Of a DNA stretch of 13,217 nucleotides, positions 7,077 to 13,217 are shown in pieces. Source of the stretch: Pseudaquidulcibacter sp964557085 (lineage in GTDB: Bacteria > Pseudomonadota > Alphaproteobacteria > Caulobacterales > Aquidulcibacteraceae); contig CAZKYS010000071.1 in assembly GCA_964557085.1 (NCBI GenBank), positions 1-13,217 of the forward strand, in the 5' to 3' direction. The notes under the pieces are model-generated. The model was given only the letters and a program-made list of their open reading frames with translations, was not told the DNA's origin and did not search any database. A program made the position numbers and the translations under genes. The stretch's first letter is position 1, and the number at the start of each line of letters is the position of its first letter.

Positions 7077-7565
7077 AACGATTTTATCGTCACTTATTTG
7101 CCTGTCTTCAATTTCTTCAAATCCAAGTGCAAGATGGAATTCGTGTGAAATGTCATTTGGTGGTTCAACATTTACTTCGCATAAAATAGATTCAGCACCT
7201 GCTTCTTCGGCAAGTTCGAAAAGGCATTCATAAAGCGAAGTGCCAATTCCCATACCTTGTTCGGCTTTTTTAACGATAATTCTATCAAGATAGATAAAGT
7301 TATCAAGTTTTTCTTTTAGATATGTGTAATGAACACCATCATATTTTGAGTTTTCATCATAGGCCAAAAAGAATGCAATATCAGGCGAAATGGCGATTGC
7401 CGCAAAGGCTTCTTTAATCATAAATTCAAGACGTTCAATATCAAGTTTTGAACATTCTTTTGCAAATTGATTATTCAAATGCAGGATTTTTTTAATTTGT
7501 GAATTTGATGTATCTTGTAAATCTATTAAATCAACTGGCGCATCTGTACGCTTAATTTTTGCCAT
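7053..7565 (-). CDS. GNAT-family N-acetyltransferase
   Basis: This 170-residue cytosolic protein has the GNAT fold. The acetyl-CoA-binding motif A is IIVKKAEQGMGIGTSLY at 96-112, with the Q-G-M-G-I-G turn at 103-108, followed by the LCEVNVEPPND strand at 128-138 and the motif B end FHLALGFEE at 143-151. This arrangement resembles the uncharacterised predicted acetyltransferases of COG3818. The substrate is unknown. The ATG has AAGGG six bases upstream, overlapping the 16-base space after the membrane-protein gene before it, so the two are surely co-transcribed. A perfect 13-bp inverted repeat surrounds its stop codon. The sequence differs clearly from the second acetyltransferase at 11223, which is of the RimJ/RimL type. 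I am confident of the family, not of the target. Confidence 0.88.
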   Translation of the reverse strand: MAKIKRTDAPVDLIDLQDTSNSQIKKILHLNNQFAKECSKLDIERLEFMIKEAFAAIAISPDIAFFLAYDENSKYDGVHYTYLKEKLDNFIYLDRIIVKKAEQGMGIGTSLYECLFELAEEAGAESILCEVNVEPPNDISHEFHLALGFEEIEDRQISDDKIVRYYKYDL

Positions 7566-7581
7566 TTTTAGCCCTTAATTA

Positions 7582-8076
7582 TTATTTTTTATAAGTTTTT
7601 GCCCTTGGCTTGTAAATCGACAATATCAGGCCAACAAACAATAATGCAATAAGTGATATATTTATAATCGCCGCCATTGATAAAGGTATGCCCGATAATA
7701 ATTGATCGAAAATTTTTACCAAAGACGGCAATTCACGTATGAAATTTTCCGATAAATATATAATAAACATTATCGGAATTGCGCTTCTATATCTTACCAT
7801 TATCAAGACGCTTAATAAGCTTAAAATAAGCATATCAAGGCCCCAAGATTGCGCCATTGAAATAATGGTTTTACCAGCTTCCATTGGATAAGTGTCTAAT
7901 GGAACACCGTCAACATGGGATAAAATATATTCGGTTGGAATAAAGGGGTTAAAGCCGCCAATGTTTATTCCCATAAGCATTTTTACAATTGTGATTAATG
8001 CAAGTATCACAATTGCAATTTTTGAGCCTTGATAATTATTGTCAATTTGTTTTGGGAATAATCTATTTAACATCAT
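7582..8076 (-). CDS. Four-helix membrane protein of unknown function
   Basis: This 164-residue protein should sit in the inner membrane. Four hydrophobic stretches are visible at about 18-36, 77-95, 98-113 and 134-155, with a longer polar loop between the first two that contains GGFNPFIPTEYILSHVDGVP (40-59). The C-terminal tail KPRAKTYKK is basic and probably cytoplasmic. I do not recognise the family. Two ATG codons stand side by side at 8076 and 8073; the AAGGA ribosome site lies four bases before the first and seven before the second, so the second (8073) is the better-spaced start. It is the first gene of the minus-strand operon and has the best promoter in the window just upstream (8101-8128). 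The acetyltransferase gene begins 16 bases after its stop. Confidence 0.82.
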   Translation of the reverse strand: MMLNRLFPKQIDNNYQGSKIAIVILALITIVKMLMGINIGGFNPFIPTEYILSHVDGVPLDTYPMEAGKTIISMAQSWGLDMLILSLLSVLIMVRYRSAIPIMFIIYLSENFIRELPSLVKIFDQLLSGIPLSMAAIINISLIALLFVGLILSIYKPRAKTYKK

Positions 8077-8100
8077 GCAATCCTTATTTATGCATGGTGT

Positions 8101-8128
8101 ATTATCACACTAACACATCAAGAGTCAA
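8101..8128 (-). promoter_or_regulatory. Sigma-70 promoter of the membrane protein-GNAT-GT-C operon
   Basis: On the minus strand TTGACT (8128-8123) and GATAAT (8106-8101) are 16 bases apart, each five of six to consensus, and TGT before the -10 box makes it an extended -10. Transcription would begin near 8094, about 18 bases before the gene. Around the -10 box GTGT and ACAC mirror each other across six bases, which might be an operator but is short. A three-codon frame, Met-His-Lys-stop, begins at 8095 and its stop overlaps the AAGGA ribosome site. Confidence 0.72.
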
Positions 8129-8145
8129 ATATAGAATACCCGCTA

Positions 8146-8616
8146 TTAACCACGTCCGCGATAGGTTGGAACACCTTGTTCAGGTATCCATGTGCCGTCT
8201 GGTGCGTTTCCAGTTTGCCAAAATACATCAATTGGAATTCCGCCACGCGGATACCAATAGCCGCCAATACGCAACCAAACCGGTTCAAGCAATTCTACAA
8301 GGCGTTTTGCAATATATATGGTGCAATCTTCATGGAATGCACCATGGTTGCGAAATGATGTTAAGAAAAGCTTTAAAGATTTTGATTCAACAAGGTATTT
8401 ACCCGGCACATAATCAATAACAATATGCGCAAAATCAGGCTGTCCAGTAACAGGGCAAAGCGAGGTAAATTCAGGCGCAGTAAAGCGCGCAACGTAATTT
8501 GTGCCATCATGTGGGTTGGTTACACGTTCTAAAATTGCGCTTTCAGGTGAATCATAACCCGAAACCATTTTTCCAAGGCTTTCAAGGTTTGAATATATAT
8601 TTTTATCATCAGTCAT
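8146..8616 (-). CDS. queF: NADPH-dependent preQ0 reductase QueF
   Basis: QueF reduces the nitrile of 7-cyano-7-deazaguanine (preQ0) to the amine preQ1 using NADPH, a cytosolic step in making the tRNA base queuosine. The protein has 156 residues, the single-module (Bacillus-type) size. The catalytic set is complete: Cys54 in EFTSLCPVTGQPDF, Asp61 in the same stretch, and Glu96 in FHE at 94-96. The family motif ESKSLKLFLTSFRNHGAFHE occupies 77-96. The tail RIGGYWYPRGGIPIDVFW (116-133) through YRGRG is very like alphaproteobacterial QueF. The frame also has an in-frame TTG three codons upstream at 8625; I prefer the ATG at 8616, although neither has a clear ribosome site. It appears to be transcribed alone. 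No other queuosine genes are in the window, and I see no preQ1 riboswitch upstream. Confidence 0.97.
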   Translation of the reverse strand: MTDDKNIYSNLESLGKMVSGYDSPESAILERVTNPHDGTNYVARFTAPEFTSLCPVTGQPDFAHIVIDYVPGKYLVESKSLKLFLTSFRNHGAFHEDCTIYIAKRLVELLEPVWLRIGGYWYPRGGIPIDVFWQTGNAPDGTWIPEQGVPTYRGRG

Positions 8617-8749
8617 TTTTTGCAATTAACAAATTTCGCGCAAAAAAGCAGCATGTTTCGCACTAATTATGCAATAATCATACAGTTTACCGCAAATTTG
8701 TAATGCAAAGACAGTTGCAGAATTGAAATTTTGCCCTTAGCGTGTGCTT

Positions 8750-8779
8750 CAATGGAATGGTGCTATTTTGGCTCCATTG
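8750..8779 (+). other. Inverted repeat in the leader region of the permease gene
   Basis: CAATGGA (8750-8756) and TCCATTG (8773-8779) are exact reverse complements around a 16-base spacer, in the 220-base space between queF and the divergent permease gene, about 57 bases before the permease start. No T run follows. It could be a leader hairpin or an operator. The rest of the space (8617-8749 and 8780-8835) shows no RNA gene or small frame, and I could not fix a convincing promoter for either gene; TTGACA at 8800 has no -10 box at a usable distance. Confidence 0.3.
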
Positions 8780-8835
8780 CGGATAATAATAGACTCTAAT
8801 TGACAAAACCAACCATAGAGGCTGGAGGGATTATA

Positions 8836-10377
8836 ATGAATAACTGGCGGATTAAGCCACTGGATGCAATTCTTGCAACGGCGCAAAAAAAATCATTGCA
8901 TCGTTCACTGGGCGCATTTCAATTAACAATGTTGGGTATCGGGGCAATTATCGGCACCGGTATTTTTGTATTAACTGCTGAAGCTGCACAAAAAGCAGGG
9001 CCAGGTATGATTTGGTCATTTGTTATTGCTGGCGTTGTTTGTGCCGTTGCCGCACTTTGCTATTCAGAGCTAGCGTCAATGGTTCCAGTTTCTGGATCTG
9101 CATATACTTATACTTATGCAGTTTTGGGCGAATTGCTTGCTTGGATGGTTGGCTGGGCGCTTATTCTTGAATATGCGGTTGCGGCCTCTGCGGTTTCGGT
9201 TGGCTGGTCTGGCTATTTTGTTGGGCTTTTAGAGCATCAAATGGGCATTGTAATTCCACACGCATTGGCAGTTGGGCCTTTTTCTGGCGGTATTATCAAC
9301 CTTCCTGCGCTTATTATCGCACTTGCTGTGACTGCGTTATTGGTTGTTGGAACCACAGAAAGTGCGGCGGTAAATTCGGTTCTTGTTGTGGTTAAAATTA
9401 CTGCGCTTACATTCTTTGTAATCCTTGCCTATATGGCAATGGCAAAAGACCCAGCAAGCGCAAAGGCACATTTTGAACCATTTGCACCACTAGGATTTAA
9501 AGGTATTTCGGCTGCTGCGGCGTCTATTTTCTTTGCTTATGTTGGATTTGACGCGGTTTCTACTGCAGCAGAGGAAACTAAAAACCCACAAGTTAATATG
9601 CCAATTGGCTTGATTGGTTCTTTGGCAATTTGTACTATTTTCTATATGCTTGTTGCCGGCGGCGTAATTGGTACAGTTGGCGCGCAACCAATGCTTGACG
9701 CAATGGGTAAAGGTATTTCACCAGGCACAGCTGAATTGACTGCGGCTTGTGCGGATCATGGTGCAAATTCTGTTGTTTGTTCTAAAGAAGCATTGGCTTG
9801 GACACTTCGTCAAATTAATCATCCATTGGTGGGAACATTAGTTGGTGCGGCGGCTGTTTTGGCGCTTCCAACCGTTATTCTTATGATGATGTTTGGTCAA
9901 ACCCGTATTTTCTTTGTAATGAGCCGTGACGGTTTATTGCCAGAAGTATTTTCAAAAATTCACCCTAAATTTAAAACACCACACGTAATTACTATTATTA
10001 CTGGTGCTGCGGTTGCATTATTTGCGGCATTCGGAAGCGTTGGTATTTTGGCGGATATTTCAAACGCGGGAACATTGTTTGCCTTTGCAACCGTTGCAAT
10101 TGCCGTTGTTGTATTGCGTTATACAGATCCAAAACGTGAAAGACCGTTTAGAACCCCTGCGGTATGGGTTACTGCATCACTTGCGGTTATAGGTTGCGTT
10201 TATTTATTTGCTAACCTTGATATGAAAACCATAAAAATCTTTACTATATGGGCAATATTGGGGCTTGTGGTATATTTCTTATATTCCAAAAATAGTTCGC
10301 ACCTTGGGCGTGGTCATGTTGAAGTGCATGAAGATGACCCCGATGCACCGCCAACGTCGGTTCCACCTATCGAATAA
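8836..10377 (+). CDS. APC-superfamily amino acid permease, cationic amino acid transporter type
   Basis: This 513-residue inner-membrane transporter probably imports amino acids by proton-coupled transport. It has the APC fold with about twelve to fourteen helices. Diagnostic parts are GIGAIIGTGIF at 34-44 (unwound helix 1, substrate site), SELASMVPVSGSAYTYTYAVLGE at 78-99, FAYVGFDAVSTAAEETKNP at 233-251 and FGQTRIFFVMSRDGLLP at 353-369. Together these place it in the CAT group, like YhdG-type bacterial permeases; the exact amino acid cannot be read off. The loop at about 283-330 is longer than in many relatives and carries Cys305 and Cys315, which could form a disulfide. The last 25 residues are polar, acidic and proline-rich. 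The frame opens at a TTG at 8800, but the ATG at 8836 has GGAGGG six bases upstream and is the start. It is a single-gene unit ended by the terminator at 10383. Confidence 0.94.
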   Translation: MNNWRIKPLDAILATAQKKSLHRSLGAFQLTMLGIGAIIGTGIFVLTAEAAQKAGPGMIWSFVIAGVVCAVAALCYSELASMVPVSGSAYTYTYAVLGELLAWMVGWALILEYAVAASAVSVGWSGYFVGLLEHQMGIVIPHALAVGPFSGGIINLPALIIALAVTALLVVGTTESAAVNSVLVVVKITALTFFVILAYMAMAKDPASAKAHFEPFAPLGFKGISAAAASIFFAYVGFDAVSTAAEETKNPQVNMPIGLIGSLAICTIFYMLVAGGVIGTVGAQPMLDAMGKGISPGTAELTAACADHGANSVVCSKEALAWTLRQINHPLVGTLVGAAAVLALPTVILMMMFGQTRIFFVMSRDGLLPEVFSKIHPKFKTPHVITIITGAAVALFAAFGSVGILADISNAGTLFAFATVAIAVVVLRYTDPKRERPFRTPAVWVTASLAVIGCVYLFANLDMKTIKIFTIWAILGLVVYFLYSKNSSHLGRGHVEVHEDDPDAPPTSVPPIE

Positions 10378-10382
10378 GATTT

Positions 10383-10410
10383 TGGCGGGCGTTGTGCCCG
10401 CCATTTTTTT
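10383..10410 (+). terminator. Strong intrinsic terminator after the permease gene
   Basis: TGGCGGGC (10383-10390) pairs with GCCCGCCA (10396-10403) around the loop GTTGT, and seven T follow directly. The stem is eight pairs, six of them in a GC-only or near-GC core. It begins six bases after the permease stop. Confidence 0.95.
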
Positions 10411-10452
10411 GCCCTAAACTTTTATTACAAATACAAATAAAAGGGGATTGTA

Positions 10453-11229
10453 ATGAAAAAATCACATAAATTATTAGTGTTACCTGTCGCAATAATTTTT
10501 GGTGCTATTGGCTATTTTGCATATTCAAAAATCACAAGCAAAAAACCTGAAATTTCTCAATCTAACAAGCAAGAGCCTGCTTTATTATCCAATGAAGTTG
10601 CAAATACAATTTCAAATCAATCCCAAACTTCTGATGTAATTCCCAATGTGGAATTATCAAAAGATAAGGCGTTTATGATGGCGTGGAATTTAAAATCCCC
10701 TTCAATGAAAACGCAGATTGATGGGATTGAATTTGAAGCGCAAAACCTTGTTGATATGGGTAATAATAAGAAAGCCCTTATAAGTGTTGGCGGGGCAGTT
10801 GATCCATATCCAATTAACCCTGGTTATTTGAAAATTCATTATTTTGAAGTGAAAAACGGCGCTTACCAATTAGTGAAAACGCCAGATTTTACAATTGAAT
10901 CAGGTTCAATGGGGCAGATTGCCGATATTGGGCTTAATGATGAAATAACATCAAATATTGTTATTTTCATCGAAGGCTCAAGCTCGTCACAGGGTATCAC
11001 ATGTTCAACCACCGACTTAGTTGAGCTTGCACCCGAAGGTCCGCGTACAATCTATTCAGATTTAACCTTCATGAGTGATGAAAGGGGCGAAACCAAGGGG
11101 CTCATTGGTAATATCAAAAAAGACACTTCATTTGATGTTACATATAAAGGCACAAATGCTGGCATTAAACATTATGTCAAAAATGGTAAAACATATTCTA
11201 CAAATTCAAAATTAAAACTACAATGTTAA
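10453..11229 (+). CDS. Membrane-anchored periplasmic protein of unknown function
   Basis: This 258-residue protein has one hydrophobic segment at about 7-25 after a KKSHK start, with no clear cleavage site, so it is probably an N-terminal anchor with the rest in the periplasm. A linker of about 40 residues rich in Ser, Gln and Asn (30-70) separates the anchor from a globular domain (about 70-258). The domain has two cysteines, Cys184 and Cys258; the latter is the very last residue, so the C-terminus may be pinned by a disulfide. I recognise no family. The ATG has AAGGGG seven bases upstream. It begins 43 bases after the permease terminator and overlaps the next gene by seven bases, so it is the first gene of a two-gene unit with the acetyltransferase. 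Confidence 0.85.
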   Translation: MKKSHKLLVLPVAIIFGAIGYFAYSKITSKKPEISQSNKQEPALLSNEVANTISNQSQTSDVIPNVELSKDKAFMMAWNLKSPSMKTQIDGIEFEAQNLVDMGNNKKALISVGGAVDPYPINPGYLKIHYFEVKNGAYQLVKTPDFTIESGSMGQIADIGLNDEITSNIVIFIEGSSSSQGITCSTTDLVELAPEGPRTIYSDLTFMSDERGETKGLIGNIKKDTSFDVTYKGTNAGIKHYVKNGKTYSTNSKLKLQC

Positions 11230-11774
11230 ATAAAATCCGCCAATTAGAAACCGAACGCTTAATGCTTATTCCTGTAAGTATTGAACACGCGCCGCAGATT
11301 CAAAAAACATTTCCACAATGGGAAATTGTGAAATATTTATCGGACCGTGTGCCTTGGCCGTATCCTGACAATGGGGCAATTGATTTTGTTGAAAATATTG
11401 TAACGCCAAGCATGGAACAGCAAAAAGCATATTATTGGGCAATTTTCCCAAAATCTTCGCCTGATGAATTAATTGGAATTATAAATCTTGGCTTTGAAGA
11501 GGGGCGGCACCGTGGATTTTGGCTTGCACCTAAATGGCATGGTCAAGGTCTTATGTCAGAAGCTGCACAAATTGTAACTGATTTTTGGTTTGATGATTTG
11601 GGCATGGAAGCAATGCAAATACATAAAGCAATTGAAAATACTGCATCAAGCAACATATCAATTAAACAAGGTATGCGTGTCATTAAAGAAGAAATGCGAA
11701 AATATATTGCCGGCGAAAGACTAAGCCAAACATGGGAAATCACGCGCGATGAATGGCACGCAAGACGAAAATAA
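11223..11774 (+). CDS. GNAT acetyltransferase, RimJ/RimL type
   Basis: This 183-residue cytosolic protein belongs to the acetyltransferase group of RimJ and RimL, which acetylate N-terminal amino groups of ribosomal proteins; many relatives act on other targets. The N-terminus LETERLMLIPVS at 8-19 is typical. The acetyl-CoA segment is GFWLAPKWHGQGLMSEAAQIV at 98-118, with the H-G-Q-G-L-M turn at 106-111, and the later ENTASSNISIKQGMR at 138-152 matches the family's N-x-x-S motif before the last strand. The start overlaps the stop of the preceding gene by seven bases and has no ribosome site of its own, so its translation is probably coupled to that gene. It ends in AHARRK-like basic residues. 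Substrate unknown. Confidence 0.9.
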   Translation: MLNKIRQLETERLMLIPVSIEHAPQIQKTFPQWEIVKYLSDRVPWPYPDNGAIDFVENIVTPSMEQQKAYYWAIFPKSSPDELIGIINLGFEEGRHRGFWLAPKWHGQGLMSEAAQIVTDFWFDDLGMEAMQIHKAIENTASSNISIKQGMRVIKEEMRKYIAGERLSQTWEITRDEWHARRK

Positions 11775-11790
11775 TTTTTTAGGGTTTTTG

Positions 11791-11799
11791 TGATATAAA
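11791..11799 (+). promoter_or_regulatory. Extended -10 element for the 35-residue membrane protein
   Basis: TGA followed by TATAAA (11794-11799) makes an extended -10 box. A start of transcription six or seven bases downstream would fall on the ATG at 11805, giving a leaderless mRNA. This fits the absence of a ribosome site before that ATG. The -35 position holds only a poor match. Confidence 0.45.
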
Positions 11800-11804
11800 A
11801 AATT

Positions 11805-11912
11805 ATGGAAAAATTTAAACTATCAAAAAAACACCTTTTTATTTTTATAATCGTCGATACTATTGTTATGCTTGGAGTTGGGGCTTTTATATTTTTTAAA
11901 TTTCTAAATTAA
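11805..11912 (+). CDS. Small single-helix membrane protein, 35 residues
   Basis: A short frame encodes MEKFKLSKKH, then a continuous hydrophobic segment of about 23 residues (LFIFIIVDTIVMLGVGAFIF and following) and the tail FKFLN. The basic start and hydrophobic core fit a membrane protein with one helix and a cytoplasmic N-terminus. A lone Asp at 18 and Gly24, Gly26 lie inside the helix, which is often seen in small proteins that pack against a larger partner. There is no ribosome site, but an extended -10 box ends five bases before the ATG, allowing a leaderless transcript. It fills the space between the acetyltransferase and the next secreted protein. It could be a chance frame in AT-rich DNA, since Phe, Ile and Lys codons are favoured there; the basic-then-hydrophobic order argues for a real gene. 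Confidence 0.55.
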   Translation: MEKFKLSKKHLFIFIIVDTIVMLGVGAFIFFKFLN

Positions 11913-11914
11913 TA

Positions 11915-11923
11915 TGCTATAAT
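11915..11923 (+). promoter_or_regulatory. Extended -10 promoter for the secreted protein gene at 11983
   Basis: TGC followed by TATAAT (11918-11923) is a perfect extended -10 element three bases after the stop of the small membrane protein. Transcription would start near 11930, with a leader of about 53 bases. No good -35 box is seen. Confidence 0.55.
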
Positions 11924-11954
11924 TTATTGCTTTCCTCAATTTTATATTTAGTCT

Positions 11955-11977
11955 CAACCATATTAATATATGGGTTG
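11955..11977 (+). other. Hairpin just before the start of the secreted protein gene
   Basis: CAACCATAT (11955-11963) pairs with ATATGGGTTG (11968-11977) around the loop TAAT, with one bulged G. It ends five bases before the ATG at 11983, where a ribosome site would be expected and none is visible. It might control translation of that gene. Confidence 0.35.
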
Positions 11978-11982
11978 ATTAG

Positions 11983-12600
11983 ATGTTAAAGAGATTTTTA
12001 CTTGCAATTGGATTTTTATTTGTGTCGACAAATTGTATTGCCGATGATTTAAAAAATTATGTCATTAAAGTCGATGGCAAAGAAATAAGTATTAATATTG
12101 GCGAGACTAAAATTATAAAAGATAATAATGGCAAAGAAATTAATGTTAGCCTTGAAAAAAACAAAGCTTCTTCATTTCGTGATGGCATAATATATTTTGA
12201 ACATGACAGTAATTATAGTGTTAGCGTAACAAAATTAAAGGGCCTAAAGCAATTAATGCTTACAAATGGTGTTGGCTCTATAATTATGATTCAAGAGTAT
12301 GACGAATCCCCTAAAATTATGATGAACACTATGCTCCTTGATTCGGCATTACAAATGCTAAATATTAAAAGCACGCAGAGTGTTAGAAAAAAGATAAACA
12401 CTAAAATTAGTGACGGTCACACATTAGAAGGTGTCGAGCAATCATTAGATCTTGCAATGGCAAAAATAGAGGCCAAAACTGGTGAGATTGATATTGACCA
12501 AAAAAAATATGCATTAGTATCAATTAATATGGTTGGTGAAAATTTAAGCGGTAAGGATATGGTTGATCTATTCTGGAAAAGTCTGCGGCTTTCAAAATAA
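11983..12600 (+). CDS. Secreted protein of unknown function
   Basis: This 205-residue protein starts with a signal peptide: MLKRFLLAIGFLFVSTNCIA and a likely cut after Ala20, leaving a mature chain that begins DDLKNYVIKVDGKEIS. Cys18 lies in the signal; the residues before it (S-T-N) do not make a proper lipobox, so I do not call a lipoprotein. The mature part has no cysteine and is rich in Lys, Ile, Asn and Asp, with alternating beta segments to about 110 and helical segments after that (LDSALQMLNIKS near 120-131, LDLAMAKIEAKTG near 155-167). I recognise no family. It has its own extended -10 promoter and a hairpin in the leader but no clear ribosome site. Its stop is one base from the stop of the opposing amidase gene. 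Confidence 0.82.
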   Translation: MLKRFLLAIGFLFVSTNCIADDLKNYVIKVDGKEISINIGETKIIKDNNGKEINVSLEKNKASSFRDGIIYFEHDSNYSVSVTKLKGLKQLMLTNGVGSIIMIQEYDESPKIMMNTMLLDSALQMLNIKSTQSVRKKINTKISDGHTLEGVEQSLDLAMAKIEAKTGEIDIDQKKYALVSINMVGENLSGKDMVDLFWKSLRLSK

Positions 12601-12601
12601 T

Positions 12602-13217
12602 TTATTCAACCCAAATTTGTGGTTTGCGATTTATCCATGGATTTGCTTTCTCAAATTCAAAACCTAATTCTAGTAAGGTGCGTTCATTTCCAACATCACT
12701 TGCTAATTGTATTGCAATTGGAAGACCTGATTTGCTTTGACCCATTGGTAATGCAAGGGCAGGGGCGCCTGATGCATTCATAATTGCGGTAAAGAATGGG
12801 GCGAATTCTACAATGCGTTTATAATGCAATTGTGGCTCAATCGCAGGTGATAAAAAACCAATTTGCGGCGCAGTAGTTGCAACAACCGGTGATAATAACA
12901 CATCAAAATTAGGCAAAAATTGTGTTTTGAAATTCTTTTGGAGATTTCCTAAAACCTCTAATGCTTTTGGGAATTCTTCGCGCCTTTGAACGTATGTTTG
13001 GGCAAGATAAAGTGTCCATGGTTCAAAATATTCGGGGCTTGGCTTTTTGCCATTTGCTTTGGCCCATTCATCAACCCCTGATGCTGCCCCAGCCGCCCAT
13101 AATAGCATGAACGCATTTTCTATTGCTTTGGCATCAATTTTTGGTTGGAATGGAATAAGTTCATGCCCTAAGGATTTTAAAATATCGGCGGTTTTTAAAA
13201 CTTCTGATTTGATTTCA
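12602..13217 (-). CDS. Amidase-signature enzyme, C-terminal part only
   Basis: The frame runs from the right edge of the window to a TAA at 12604-12602, giving the last 204 residues of a cytosolic amidase that hydrolyses amide bonds. The part GAPALALPMGQSKSGLPIAIQLASD (window residues about 148-172) and the following E-R-T-L-L-E-L-G-F-E-F-E-K-A-N-P-W are the usual end of the amidase signature family, and LSPVVATTAP around 103-112 is the strand just before. The Ser-cisSer-Lys catalytic triad and the Gly/Ser-rich signature lie in the missing N-terminal part, so activity cannot be judged. The C-terminus differs from GatA, so a stand-alone amidase is more likely than the tRNA amidotransferase subunit. 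The Met at 13108 is internal, since homologous sequence continues upstream of it. Confidence 0.9.
   Translation of the reverse strand, partial: EIKSEVLKTADILKSLGHELIPFQPKIDAKAIENAFMLLWAAGAASGVDEWAKANGKKPSPEYFEPWTLYLAQTYVQRREEFPKALEVLGNLQKNFKTQFLPNFDVLLSPVVATTAPQIGFLSPAIEPQLHYKRIVEFAPFFTAIMNASGAPALALPMGQSKSGLPIAIQLASDVGNERTLLELGFEFEKANPWINRKPQIWVE

Noticed and set aside
8617..8625. TTG start at 8625 for QueF
   Set aside because: An ATG follows three codons later and no ribosome site favours the TTG; the difference is only three residues.
8617..8700. preQ1 riboswitch upstream of queF
   Set aside because: The region has no recognisable aptamer core of the known preQ1 classes; nothing beyond AT-rich sequence is seen.
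8800..8835. TTG start at 8800 for the permease, or TTGACA there as a -35 box
   Set aside because: GGAGGG stands six bases before the ATG at 8836, and the TATAAT at 8832 is 26 bases from TTGACA and overlaps the start codon.
12001..12045. Lipoprotein reading of the signal peptide at 11983 (Cys18)
   Set aside because: The residues before the cysteine, S-T-N, do not form a lipobox; an ordinary signal peptidase cut after CIA fits better.

Overview
The window looks like chromosomal core DNA from an AT-rich alphaproteobacterium. The evidence for this is the single-module QueF, which ends in the -YRGRG tail I associate with alphaproteobacterial QueF, together with the cationic-amino-acid-type APC permease, the divided Usp protein and the NadA/NadB pair. 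I estimate GC by eye at about 38-40%. I see no integrase, transposase, tRNA, rRNA, CRISPR array or phage gene. Genes are tightly packed and no gene-free stretch exceeds 300 bases; the longest, 8617-8835, is about 220 bases.

Layout. 1-2400 (minus): nadA followed by nadB, overlapping by one base in TAATG, the first two steps of de novo NAD synthesis; nadB runs off the left edge. 2501-3187 (minus): a secreted protein of unknown function. 3320-3925 (minus): a YfbR-like HD phosphohydrolase. 4043-5279 (plus): a two-domain universal stress protein and a small acidic conserved protein, ending in a strong terminator. 5272-8076 (minus): a probable three-gene operon (four-helix membrane protein, GNAT acetyltransferase, GT-C-like polytopic membrane protein) with a good promoter at 8101-8128. 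8146-8616 (minus): queF, queuosine synthesis. 8836-10377 (plus): APC amino acid permease with its own terminator. 10453-11774 (plus): a membrane-anchored periplasmic protein overlapping a RimJ/RimL-type acetyltransferase. 11805-11912 (plus): a 35-residue single-helix membrane protein that may be read from a leaderless mRNA. 11983-12600 (plus): a secreted protein of unknown function. 12602-13217 (minus): the C-terminal part of an amidase-signature enzyme whose start lies beyond the right edge.

How the genes relate. The clear functional units are nadA-nadB (NAD) and usp plus its small partner. The rest are mostly independent household, transport and envelope genes. The points most worth following are three tandem 10-base repeats at the nad promoter, a perfect 13-bp hairpin at the end of an acetyltransferase gene, two tail-to-tail gene pairs with no space between them (one with its terminator embedded in the opposing coding sequence), the 35-residue membrane protein, and the uncharacterised GT-C-like protein. 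I found no convincing new defence, mobile or biosynthetic system, and I do not claim one.
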